Of a DNA stretch of 16,271 nt, positions 7,815-15,581 are shown one piece after another. Within the stretch, counting starts at the first letter, position 1. Every line of letters begins with the position of its first letter. The stretch spans positions 1-16,271 of the forward strand of contig JABXJV010000142.1 in NCBI GenBank assembly GCA_013375355.1, given 5' to 3'. The notes under the pieces were generated by a model. It was not told the DNA's origin, did not search any database, and was given only the letters and a program-made list of their open reading frames with translations. A program made the position numbers and the translations under genes. The DNA is from Candidatus Helarchaeota archaeon (GTDB lineage: Archaea > Asgardarchaeota > Lokiarchaeia > Helarchaeales > JABXJV01).

Positions 7815-8372
7815 TTAATCGCTACTAAAACCCAATTCCTCTATTTCTTTTAATAATTGTTTAACCGCTTGTTGTACATCAGTTTCAGATTTTGCCCCAA
7901 CACATACAATTTTTCCACTTGCAAAAATTAGGAAGACAACTTTTGGTGTCTGCATTCTATAAATAAGACCTGGAAATACTTCAGGTTCGTATAATGCTCT
8001 CTCTAAACTAATTGACATTAAATCTAAATTTAATCTTAAATTAAGATCCCCACTAGCTACAATATTTTGAATTTTTATTTCTGGTTCACTTGTTACTTTT
8101 GCACCATATTTCTTTATAACTTTTAAAACTTTATCAGTAATGGGAACAACATCTTTTTCTTTTTTCAACCCCGTTAAAACAAGCTTTCCTGTGGAAAAAA
8201 CAAGAATAGTACTTTTAGGATTTTGTATCCGATAGATCAATCCTGGAAAGGTATCTGGATTATATTCCGTATTTTTATTCTTCATGGCAATATTATTAAG
8301 ATCGATAATTTTCTCAATTCCAAATCTAACGGAGGCAACAATATTTACAATTTTATACGTCGGTTTTGACAA
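7815..8372 (-). CDS. tbp: TATA-binding protein (archaeal TBP)
   Basis: General transcription factor that binds the TATA box and recruits TFB and RNA polymerase. At 185 aa it has standard archaeal length, made of two related repeats. Repeat 1 (about 3-92) contains YKIVNIVASV, FPGLIYRIQNPKSTILVFS and TGKLVLTGLK. Repeat 2 (about 97-182) contains IKIQNIVASGDL, FPGLIYRMQTPKVVFLIFA and SGKIVCVGAK. The phenylalanines expected to kink DNA are in place. The start is TTG 8370-8372: AGAGGA lies about 6 nt upstream, and no ATG or GTG alternative exists close by. The upstream region (8373-8537) contains several TTTATAA sequences and a 14-bp inverted repeat, raising the possibility of autoregulation. Confidence 0.97.
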   Translation of the reverse strand: MSKPTYKIVNIVASVRFGIEKIIDLNNIAMKNKNTEYNPDTFPGLIYRIQNPKSTILVFSTGKLVLTGLKKEKDVVPITDKVLKVIKKYGAKVTSEPEIKIQNIVASGDLNLRLNLDLMSISLERALYEPEVFPGLIYRMQTPKVVFLIFASGKIVCVGAKSETDVQQAVKQLLKEIEELGFSSD

Positions 8373-8466
8373 ATAAAATCCTCTTTTAATGGTTATAAAC
8401 TTAAAATTTCATGAAATTTTACCTTTTCTTGGTAAAATATATTTAAATAATTAAGATTACCCGCAC

Positions 8467-8529
8467 TTATAAATAAAATGTTTTTAAAGCTTATAAATAT
8501 TCTTTATAAAGGAAGCATTTTATTTATAA
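8467..8529 (-). promoter_or_regulatory. Cluster of TATA-like boxes and a 14-bp inverted repeat upstream of tbp
   Basis: TTATAAATAAAATG (8467-8480) and CATTTTATTTATAA (8516-8529) form a perfect 14-bp inverted repeat with a 35-bp loop. Two more TATA-like elements, GCTTATAAATAT (8489-8500) and CTTTATAAAGG (8502-8512), lie in the loop. The block sits between the purM stop codon and the tbp start, about 95-155 nt upstream of tbp. It could hold multiple TBP sites (promoter or autoregulatory) or be the purM transcript terminator hairpin. Confidence 0.45.
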
Positions 8530-8537
8530 AGGGCTTT

Positions 8538-9641
8538 TTATAATCCTACATTAAATCTATCGGTGGGGCCACCAAGAGGATCTTTAATAATAACTCCTTT
8601 TTTATTGATAATATTTCCGATTAATCTTCCTTTAATTTTGTGCTTATCACAAATTTTTTCAAGAATTTCTAAATTATCTTTAGCAGTTATAATACAAAAA
8701 CCAATTCCCATATTAAAGGTCCGATATGCTTCCTCATTAGAAATATTAGTCATTTTTTGAATATCTTGAAAAATCAGTGGAGGCTTTGGAAGAGAGGTAA
8801 GAGAAAATCCAATTTCTTTAAAACTCAACCTCATAAGTTTTGAGAATGCACCTCCAGTAATATGGGCTAGTCCATGCACTTCTACGTTCTTAATTATATT
8901 TAATACTACTTTTACATAAATTTTAGTAGGTCTTAGAAGCTCTTCTCCTATTGAATGTCCAGTTTCACCGAATTGGTCTGTGATTTTATATTTTTCTTTT
9001 TCAAAATACGTTTTTCTTGCTAATGTCAAACCATTTGAATGGATACCATTACTATCCAAACCGAATATTATATCATTAACTTCAATTTTTTCCCCGGTGA
9101 TAATATCTTCTTTCTGTACAAACCCTAGACTTACTCCTGCTAAGTCAAATCCTTTTCCTTTAACTGAACCTTTAATAATATCTGGAATAATTGCTGTTTC
9201 TCCTCCAATCACTGACATATTTGCTTCCTTAGCTCCAGTAACTACTCCCTTCATAATCTCTGAAACGATTTGATCATCAATATTTTCTACTGCTAAATAA
9301 TCAAGGAGACAAATAGGTTCGGCACCTATACAGATTAAATCATTAGCATTCATAGCTACAAGATCAATACCAACAGTATCATATTTATTCATCATTTGTG
9401 CAACTAAGACTTTAGTCCCGACTCCGTCAGCGTGTAGCGCTAAGCAAATATTTCCTACATCTATTAGGCTAGCATAATGCCCATATTCGCCGAGAACTCC
9501 TCCTAACTCCCCTTTTCGAAATTTAAAAGTTTCTTTTATTAATTTCCCAATTATACTATGTGCATCCTTCGCTTTCTTTACACTTACGCCAGACTTTTCA
9601 TATGTGTATGAATCTTTCACAGAATCAGCCTTTAATTTCAT
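8538..9641 (-). CDS. purM: Phosphoribosylformylglycinamidine cyclo-ligase (AIR synthetase)
   Basis: Carries out the ATP-dependent ring closure of FGAM to aminoimidazole ribonucleotide, step five of purine biosynthesis, in the cytoplasm. The 367-aa product shows the expected order: SYTYEKSGVSVKKA at the N-terminus, the ATP-binding region LHADGVGTK (about 69-77), GIDLVAMNANDLICIGAEP (about 91-109), VIGGETAIIP, and GLDSNGIHSNGLTLAR. It ends normally with GGPTDRFNVG. It is about 20 residues longer than the E. coli enzyme, with a short N-terminal extension. The start is ATG 9639-9641 with GGTAA close upstream. No other purine gene is adjacent. It is transcribed in the same direction as tbp and divergently from the gene at 9792. 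Confidence 0.96.
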   Translation of the reverse strand: MKLKADSVKDSYTYEKSGVSVKKAKDAHSIIGKLIKETFKFRKGELGGVLGEYGHYASLIDVGNICLALHADGVGTKVLVAQMMNKYDTVGIDLVAMNANDLICIGAEPICLLDYLAVENIDDQIVSEIMKGVVTGAKEANMSVIGGETAIIPDIIKGSVKGKGFDLAGVSLGFVQKEDIITGEKIEVNDIIFGLDSNGIHSNGLTLARKTYFEKEKYKITDQFGETGHSIGEELLRPTKIYVKVVLNIIKNVEVHGLAHITGGAFSKLMRLSFKEIGFSLTSLPKPPLIFQDIQKMTNISNEEAYRTFNMGIGFCIITAKDNLEILEKICDKHKIKGRLIGNIINKKGVIIKDPLGGPTDRFNVGL

Positions 9642-9791
9642 ATCTTATTACCAACAAACTATTTTTTTATAGACATGATTAAAAAGATAATTGAGATTTT
9701 AAAATTTTTAAAAAAAATTTAGATTAAATTAATATTTTAAAAGAGAATAACTCTAATCTGAATTAAAATCTTTTTCAAATCTATTAATTAG

Positions 9792-10166
9792 ATGAATAAT
9801 ATGAGTAAAGAAACAGGATTAAAGCATAGACCAAAACCAAAAAAACAAGATGTCAAAATCAGTGAAGAAGAAAAGAAGCTTTTAGAGAAAATGAAGGATT
9901 TAGATAAAGAACCAGAAATAACTAATGAAGAAGCATCAATTTTAGATATTCTAACAAAAAGAAAAACAATTGACCAAATCACTCGTGAATTTAATCTGGT
10001 TCTAAAACCTTTAGGGAAATCTCTTTTTTCTAAAGATCAAATACTCAAGCTTTTAGATGGTTTGGAAGAAAAAAAATTAATCCAAAGAATCGAAGCACCA
10101 ATAGGTATTGTCTATGTGAATTCTGCGTATATTCGCTATAAAATGAGAGGCACAGAAAAGCTCTAG
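9792..10166 (+). CDS. Small charged protein with a winged-helix-like C-terminal half
   Basis: A 124-aa protein (121 aa if ATG 9801 is used). The first 45 residues are highly charged and probably disordered or helical (KPKPKKQDVK, EEEKKLLEKMKDLDKEPE). Residues about 46-105 read as a winged-helix or similar helical module: EEASILDILTKRKTIDQITREF, a loop, SKDQILKLLDGLEEKKLIQRI, then a short strand pair (PIGIVYVN). Such a module may bind DNA or protein; no family is recognised. It is transcribed divergently from purM and converges on the LRR gene, with a shared inverted repeat spanning both stop codons. Confidence 0.7.
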   Translation: MNNMSKETGLKHRPKPKKQDVKISEEEKKLLEKMKDLDKEPEITNEEASILDILTKRKTIDQITREFNLVLKPLGKSLFSKDQILKLLDGLEEKKLIQRIEAPIGIVYVNSAYIRYKMRGTEKL

Positions 10167-10200
10167 CTCCATTAAATAATTTTTTGGATCTCTAGCTTTT
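10156..10200. terminator. Putative bidirectional terminator containing both stop codons
   Basis: AAAAGCTCTAGCTCC (10156-10170) and GGATCTCTAGCTTTT (10186-10200) are imperfectly complementary, separated by a 15-nt AT-rich loop with a T-run. The stop codon of the plus-strand gene (10164-10166) and that of the minus-strand LRR gene (10192-10194) both fall in the stems. This fits a shared terminator for convergent genes. Confidence 0.5.
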
Positions 10201-11327
10201 ATAGAAAATAACTTGCAAATCAGTTTGCAGTTTTAACCTTTTTATAAATTCACAGTGTAATATCCAATCTTTTATTTTTTCTGATAAATCTTCATTAATA
10301 ACCTCGGTTTTTGGAATATCAAGGTTATATTCGTTTATTAGTTCATCTAATGTCATCACTACTATTTTGAATGATTCTCTAAGTTTTTTCAATTTTTCTT
10401 GAAGTTTCTTTTTCTTTTTTTCTTTTTTTGTATTTAATATTTGACTCATAAGTGATGTGAATACTGTTAATCTGTCTAAAAATGCAAAAGATCCTGGAAC
10501 ATCATAATCCTTCTTGTCAGCTATTCTAATTCCAGTTCGATCAGAAAATTGATGGTTATGTCTTAATTCGATTAAGTATCGCCCATACATCAAGTTTGGA
10601 ATATGATATAAATCCTGGGTTCCAATTGTTAATTTTTTAAGGTTTGGTAACACCCCTAACGCTTCAAGATTTTCCAAAGGTACTTTTTGTTTTTTAAAAC
10701 CCCATTTCCCCCAAAAAATGAATTCCTCTAAATTTATTAGGTTACTCATTCCCTCAATTTTAGTAATTTGAGTGTTCCCTAAATTTAATTTTTTAAGTTG
10801 TGTTAATTTTTCTAATCCGAACATCTTTTCTAATGGATTTTCCTCAAGATTTAATATTTTTAGTTGAGGTAGGTTTTCAAGATTTTTTATTTTTGTAATT
10901 TGATTATAACTCAAATCTAATTTTTCTAAATGAGTTAAATTTCCAATACTAACTGTGTTAATTTGATTTTTACTGAGATATAACTCCTTTAATTGCGGAA
11001 TTTTAGTCTCCAATTGCTCAACTTTTGAAATTTTATTACTACTCAAATCAAGATTTTGTAATTTAGGAAGAAAATCAAGGTTGGGTATTTTTTTAAATTA
11101 CATTCTTTTACAATTAAATATTTTAGATAAGTAAATTTAGGTAGGAATTTTAAAATTTTATCGAATTTATTGTTTGTTATATAAAGTGTTGTTAGGTGAC
11201 CGTCTTCTATTCTAAAGTAGTTTTCAACTTTTGCTATCGATAATCTTGTAATATCAAATTTTTTAAAATCAAATTTATTCATTAATTCTTTAATATTTTC
11301 TTTTTCAATATCATCATATATTTCCAT
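10192..11327 (-). pseudogene. Leucine-rich-repeat protein gene split by a frameshift
   Basis: Two adjoining minus-strand frames make one LRR protein. The upstream frame (11327 down to 11043; ATG start, 94 codons) ends soon after VKECNLKK. The downstream frame, open from just inside the junction, continues IPNLDFLPKLQNLDLSSNKI and carries on with repeats such as LKELYLSKNQI and LEKLDLSYNQITKI. Joining them needs one extra base in the A7 run (T7 on the plus strand, 11088-11094), which restores CNLKKIPNLDFLPKLQNLDL across the junction. The restored protein would be about 378 aa: an N-terminal cap, about seven repeats of roughly 22 residues, then a Lys-rich coiled region (about NTKKEKKKKKLQEKLKKLRE) and a helical tail. 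Cause may be a sequencing or assembly error, a real mutation, or slippage on the homopolymer. It lies downstream of the GTPase gene on the same strand with a 179-nt gap. Confidence 0.85.
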
Positions 11328-11506
11328 AATAAATCCCTACTAGTTGTTATTAACAAGATTAAATAATATATTCTAAAATTATGTGTTTAATCATAGAGTA
11401 GTTCCTTTAATGATTCATCACCAATTAAGTCTAAATAAATCAATATTATAAAAAATTTGGCACAGATAAGTTGTGATATGATTTCCTAAAGGATTTAAGA
11501 TGGGTT

Positions 11507-12046
11507 TTATTTAGAAAAAAACTGGGCACAATCGACAGCTAATTTTTGAAAAGGATCTTGTACATTTAAGCCGGACTTAGCCGAAGTCATAAAATATGTT
11601 ACATCTAATTCTTCAGCAAGTTTTTTAATATCTTCTTCATTAACTACAATCTGATCCGTTAAATCTGACTTATTGCATATTAGAACCAGGGGAATTTTTT
11701 CACCTGCACCTGTTAATATATCTTCTGCCCATTGTTTAACATTTTTAAAAGTTTCCTCTCTGGTAAGATCAAAAGCTATAATTCCTCCATGAGCTCCACT
11801 ATAGTAAAAAGCTCTAATCGATTGGAATTTTTCATGGCCTCCGATATCCCAAACTGTCATTATTACTTGTGCATCAGGCAATTCAATAACTTTGAGATTA
11901 AAATCTGCTCCAATTGTTGGTAGATATGATGTATCGAATTTGTTTTCAGAAAATCTACGAATCAATGATGTTTTTCCAACAGCTGGATCCCCAATTACAA
12001 CAATTTTAAACGCCAATTTTTTATCCGTAGTTGGCAATATTAACAT
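11507..12046 (-). CDS. Ras/Rab-type small GTPase
   Basis: A single-domain GTPase of 176-179 aa. All five G motifs are present (numbered from ATG 12046): P-loop GDPAVGKTS (19-27), switch I Thr44 in PTIGADF, WDIGGHEKF (66-74), NKSD (125-128) and TSAK (154-157). Overall it follows the Rab/Ras pattern (FKIVVIGDPAVGKTSLIRRF). The switch II motif is unusual: the catalytic Gln of WDTAGQE is His71, and the preceding IGG is Arf-like. The C-terminus ends at FFSK with no prenylatable cysteine, so membrane attachment, if any, needs a partner. AAGGGAG abuts ATG 12046 with no spacing but is about 9 nt before TTG 12037, making TTG (product starting PTTDKKLAFKIVVIG) a plausible start. It is divergent from the zinc-ribbon/TatD/7TM operon. 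Confidence 0.95.
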   Translation of the reverse strand: MLILPTTDKKLAFKIVVIGDPAVGKTSLIRRFSENKFDTSYLPTIGADFNLKVIELPDAQVIMTVWDIGGHEKFQSIRAFYYSGAHGGIIAFDLTREETFKNVKQWAEDILTGAGEKIPLVLICNKSDLTDQIVVNEEDIKKLAEELDVTYFMTSAKSGLNVQDPFQKLAVDCAQFFSK

Positions 12047-12184
12047 CTCCCTTAGAACTTACACTTTTTCATAGTTTGATAATTTTTTAAACCTTTAATA
12101 CTAATTGTACAATAGGATTAATTTTATTATTTAAATAGTTTTATTTTTAATAAACATTAATTATTCTATCAAAGGATGTAAAAT

Positions 12185-12451
12185 ATGGTTTGGAGATACT
12201 TAGTTTTTGTTGTTTCTATTATAATAACTATTTTATCATTTTTCCTTTACATTTTTTTTGATTTTCCATTTTTATTTTTTTTATTATTGTTGCCTCCCTT
12301 TTATTTATTTAATCGAGATAAAAAATCTCAAATTAATTATCCCCCTCAACTTAAATGTAAAAATTGTGGAAAGGAAATTTATAAAAAAAATTATAAATTC
12401 TGTCCCTATTGTGGTCAAGAACAATTTAGGAACGATAAAGAAGATTTTTAG
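12185..12451 (+). CDS. Small membrane-anchored zinc-ribbon protein (88 aa)
   Basis: Two hydrophobic stretches (about residues 4-24 and 27-42) form a hairpin or pair of membrane helices. A short cytoplasmic zinc ribbon follows, with ligands Cys58, Cys61 (CKNCG), Cys73 and Cys76 (CPYCG). This is the common archaeal arrangement of a TM anchor plus zinc ribbon; the role is unknown and no enzyme motif is present. ATG 12185 is preceded by AAGGATG with suitable spacing. It is first in a plus-strand run with TatD (30-nt gap) and the 7TM-longin genes, divergent from the GTPase. Confidence 0.8.
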   Translation: MVWRYLVFVVSIIITILSFFLYIFFDFPFLFFLLLLPPFYLFNRDKKSQINYPPQLKCKNCGKEIYKKNYKFCPYCGQEQFRNDKEDF

Positions 12452-12481
12452 AAAATTTTTGGAAATAAAAAGGTTATTTAA

Positions 12482-13258
12482 ATGGCTTATTATTTTGATG
12501 TGCATTGCCATCTAGCTATTTATCCAAATATTAAAAAGATAATCAAGAGTTCAGAAAAATTATCAATATCTATTATTGCAGTGAGTATGGACCTTATAGA
12601 TAACAGAAAAACTTTAGCTTTGGCAGAAGAATATGAAAATGTATTTCCGATGTTAGCCTTACATCCCTTTTCCCCAATATCAAGGAGTGCTCCTAACTTA
12701 GAAGACGCAAAATTAGTAGCTACTTTGATTGAGGAAAACCTTGATAAGATAGTAGGAGTCGGAGAAATTGGATTAGATCATTATTTTTTAAAAGATAAGA
12801 GTTCTTATGCTATTCAAAATGAGGTCTTTAATTATTTTTTAGATCTAGCAGAAAAATATCAATTAGGAATTACTGTTCATGGAAAAAATGCCGAAATAGA
12901 AGTATTTGAACAATTAAAATCGAGAAAAATTCACCCTATTAGTATCCATTGGTATTCTGGTCCTCAAGATTTAATAAATAATGGTATTAGACGAGGCTAT
13001 TATTTTTCTATTACACCTGCAGTATTATATTCTGCCAAACATAGAATAGTAGTTGAAAAAGTCCCCCTTGAACAATTATTAACTGAATCAGATGGACCTG
13101 TCAATTATAAAATTAAAAATAAATCAATAACAGGTGAACCAATTCATGTGGTTGATGTTGTTTCAGAAATCGCTAAAATAAAGAACCTTGAAACCGAGAA
13201 AGTTAAGCAAAAATTATATTTAAATGCAAGAAAAATATATGAAAAATCTACACTTTAA
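12482..13258 (+). CDS. TatD-family metal-dependent hydrolase
   Basis: A TIM-barrel hydrolase of the TatD family, whose characterised members are metal-dependent DNases. The 258-aa length is typical. Metal ligands are visible: His8 and His10 (FDVHCHL), Glu95 (VGEIGLDH), His133 (TVHGKN), His156 (SIHWYSG) and Asp204 (TESDGP). The usual LHPF segment near residue 60 is also present. ATG 12482 is preceded by AAAAGGT. It sits between the zinc-ribbon gene and the first downstream 7TM-longin gene with short gaps of about 30 nt, suggesting one transcript. The physiological substrate (DNA, or another phosphoester) is not readable from sequence. Confidence 0.93.
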   Translation: MAYYFDVHCHLAIYPNIKKIIKSSEKLSISIIAVSMDLIDNRKTLALAEEYENVFPMLALHPFSPISRSAPNLEDAKLVATLIEENLDKIVGVGEIGLDHYFLKDKSSYAIQNEVFNYFLDLAEKYQLGITVHGKNAEIEVFEQLKSRKIHPISIHWYSGPQDLINNGIRRGYYFSITPAVLYSAKHRIVVEKVPLEQLLTESDGPVNYKIKNKSITGEPIHVVDVVSEIAKIKNLETEKVKQKLYLNARKIYEKSTL

Positions 13259-13290
13259 AAATTTTAAAATATGGAATTGATGGTTTTTTA

Positions 13291-14448
13291 ATGCAAAATA
13301 TTGTTATATGGCTTCAAATAAATACTGCAAATTTTTTACGAGAGTGGCAGATAAGTAGTTTTTTAGTCCAGGCTGCTTTACTATTTGTTGGTTTTGCAAT
13401 CTATTTTAAAATGGGGATCTCTGTTCCTGAAATACCTGACTTAAGAGTTTATTACTATAAACTTTCCCGATTTTTTGGATTTTTTTCTTTTAGTATTCTT
13501 TTGAATATTGCTGGAGTGTATTATTCATCAAATTTACAGCTTTCACATATGTTAAAAACGTTATCTATTGGAATAGGTCTTTTAATTATAGTTGCATTAA
13601 TCCAAAATTTGAACAAACTTGAAATTATTAAGTTTAATAAAAATATATTATATTTATTATTAGGAATAACTGGTTTTGTTCTCATTCTTAGCTTGGCTCC
13701 AAGTAATATAATTGCTCCAATAATTTCTCTCCCAATTTGGTTCGCAATTCCCTTCATATTCTTCTATATCTCATATCAAAAAGAAGAGAAATTACGCTTC
13801 CAAAGCTTCTTTCTCGGTTTAGGGTTTTTATTATTTTTTGGAGGAATAATAGTAATTCCTAATATACTTGATAATCTAATCCCTAATATTCGCTATTCTT
13901 CAGATTCTATTTTGTCCCTTTATTATAATTTCTTAAGTATTGGAATGATTTATGTTGGTCTAGTATTAGTTTTGTACTTTGGACAGGTTAATTATTTAAA
14001 AGAAACTAAATGGTTAGCGAGAATAAATTCGATTCACGTTTTAAGGAAAAACGGGGAATTTATTGTTTATAAAGATTTTAAAACTGATGAAATATCTCTA
14101 AAAATATCTGATAGACAAAAAATGATAAAGGAAATTATTGAAAGTTCAATTAAATCGCAAAAATCCTTGAAATTTTTACTTGGGAACCTAATCAAATTAG
14201 ATAGGTCTATGAAAATAATAGAAAAAGAGGATAAAGTCTATATTTTTAAAGAAGGCATTCATGTAAATGCTCTATTAATTACCCAGGAGAAGGGAGAATT
14301 CTATGAAAATAAGTTACAAAAATTTGTGAGGGATTTTGAATTATATTATGACGAATTTTTATCAAAATGGACTGGTAATCTTGATCTTTTTGAAACTTCT
14401 TTTGCTCTAATAGATCAATATTTTCCAATAGGAGGAGTATTAGAATAG
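13291..14448 (+). CDS. Seven-helix membrane protein with C-terminal longin-like domain (paralogue B)
   Basis: A 385-aa membrane protein with about seven helices at residues 23-40, 56-78, 86-105, 117-135, 141-160, 170-190 and 207-230. The cytoplasmic part (about 242-362) begins NSIHVLRKNGEFIVYKDF, a paired-strand start like that of longin domains. A helix (about 275-300), strands (KVYIFKEGIHVNALLI) and a long helix (KLQKFVRDFELYYDEFLSKW) follow. It ends with FETSFALIDQYF, the same F-x(10)-F element found in paralogues A and C. Between helices 5 and 6, KEEKLRFQSFFLGLGF matches the position of KGLIRYQAFFTGLGI in C, supporting common ancestry. It follows TatD by 32 nt. Its stop codon overlaps the start region of paralogue C, so B and C are probably coupled and may work as a pair. 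Confidence 0.8.
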   Translation: MQNIVIWLQINTANFLREWQISSFLVQAALLFVGFAIYFKMGISVPEIPDLRVYYYKLSRFFGFFSFSILLNIAGVYYSSNLQLSHMLKTLSIGIGLLIIVALIQNLNKLEIIKFNKNILYLLLGITGFVLILSLAPSNIIAPIISLPIWFAIPFIFFYISYQKEEKLRFQSFFLGLGFLLFFGGIIVIPNILDNLIPNIRYSSDSILSLYYNFLSIGMIYVGLVLVLYFGQVNYLKETKWLARINSIHVLRKNGEFIVYKDFKTDEISLKISDRQKMIKEIIESSIKSQKSLKFLLGNLIKLDRSMKIIEKEDKVYIFKEGIHVNALLITQEKGEFYENKLQKFVRDFELYYDEFLSKWTGNLDLFETSFALIDQYFPIGGVLE

Positions 14449-15509
14449 AAATCTATTATTTCTTCAGGGAAATAGAATTAGCTAACATCCAAATAGCTTT
14501 TACTCTATTATTAATTTCATTCTTAAACACTATAAGAAAAGTATACAAACCAGAAGATATTTCATTAGCGATATATAATACAGGTTTGGCTAGCTTTTTT
14601 CTATGCAATGTATTAAATTTTATTTTTAGATATATTGATTTATATTATCCTTCTTTCATCTATTATGAAATATTAATATATTCTAGAATTGTAATCATGA
14701 TTGGAGTAACTTCATTATTTGCTACCTTTGAAATATCAAAGATTTTAAATTCAAAAGGTTTTATTACTCTTTCATTTGTTATCGTCACCATAATTAGTAA
14801 TATTATCGCTCCGATGTCGATAATCATAATGTTTATCTCTGGTATCATGCATGTCATTGCTTCTGCTGTATATTTTTACTTTGCAATTAAAGAGAAAGGA
14901 CTTATTCGTTATCAAGCATTTTTTACCGGTTTAGGTATTTTAGCAGTATTAATAGGAGCAACACTTCGACCTTCTGATATTAAAACAATTTTTCCTAATT
15001 TAGTACAAATTTTCCAGGCTAATATCATATTCCCTGTCGAGATTTACCCATTTTTTTTGATATATGCTGGTTTATTGTTAATGGTAGTTTTTCAAGTAAA
15101 TTTTATCATCAGACTTCAATGGATGAAACAAATTAAATCTGTCTATTTGATTACGCATTCAGGAACACCCTTACTAGAAAAATATTTTGATGATAAAAAG
15201 TTACCACCTAAAAGCTCTCCAGATAAGAGTATTGATATTAAGAATATTTTAAATAAAATTGATATAGAAAAAAAAGTTGAAAAAATGGATTGTGACGGTT
15301 TAAAAATAATACTTGGTTACGGAGATCGAATTATTGGTGTTTTGGTTGTAAATGAGGCATTAATGATATTATCCAAAAAGTTAAAAGAATATATTAAAGA
15401 TTTTGAAGAATTATTTCGTGATGTTTTACCTAAATTGGAAAATGTCAATTTAGAAATTTTCAAGCCTGCTTATGTTCTTTTAAATCGTCATTTTTCCCCT
15501 GCTAGTTAA
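14445..15509 (+). CDS. Seven-helix membrane protein with C-terminal longin-like domain (paralogue C), non-standard start
   Basis: The first conventional start in this frame is TTG 14586 (307 aa), but that removes the first helix. The frame is open upstream for at least 47 more codons and encodes LANIQIAFTLLLISFLNTIR, which aligns with helix 1 of paralogue B, and a link (KVYKPEDISLAIYNTG) matching the B link before helix 2. A strong ribosome binding site, AGGAGG (14430-14435), lies 9 nt before ATA 14445 and 3 nt before ATT 14439; no ATG, GTG or TTG is in between. The start is therefore likely ATA or ATT, overlapping the stop of gene B, unless the base is miscalled. About seven helices are followed by QIKSVYLITHSGTPLLEKYF, strands around LKIILGYGDRIIGVLVV, helix KKLKEYIKDFEELFRDVL and the terminal motif FKPAYVLLNRHF. 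Confidence 0.75.
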   Translation: MEIYYFFREIELANIQIAFTLLLISFLNTIRKVYKPEDISLAIYNTGLASFFLCNVLNFIFRYIDLYYPSFIYYEILIYSRIVIMIGVTSLFATFEISKILNSKGFITLSFVIVTIISNIIAPMSIIIMFISGIMHVIASAVYFYFAIKEKGLIRYQAFFTGLGILAVLIGATLRPSDIKTIFPNLVQIFQANIIFPVEIYPFFLIYAGLLLMVVFQVNFIIRLQWMKQIKSVYLITHSGTPLLEKYFDDKKLPPKSSPDKSIDIKNILNKIDIEKKVEKMDCDGLKIILGYGDRIIGVLVVNEALMILSKKLKEYIKDFEELFRDVLPKLENVNLEIFKPAYVLLNRHFSPAS

Positions 15510-15581
15510 TTGTAATCTTTAAAATAATTTTAAATATTAAATAAATTGAGATAAAAATTAAAAAAATTGGATACTTTTATC

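Noticed and set aside
10192..11046. Independent LRR gene starting at TTG 11046
   Set aside because: The frame upstream of this TTG continues as good LRR sequence and joins the preceding frame after a single-base correction, so the TTG is internal.
4639..15509. Roadblock/LC7 assignment for the C-terminal domains
   Set aside because: The predicted order starts with two strands and then a helix, as in longin, whereas Roadblock begins with a helix. The two folds are related, so this stays a second choice.
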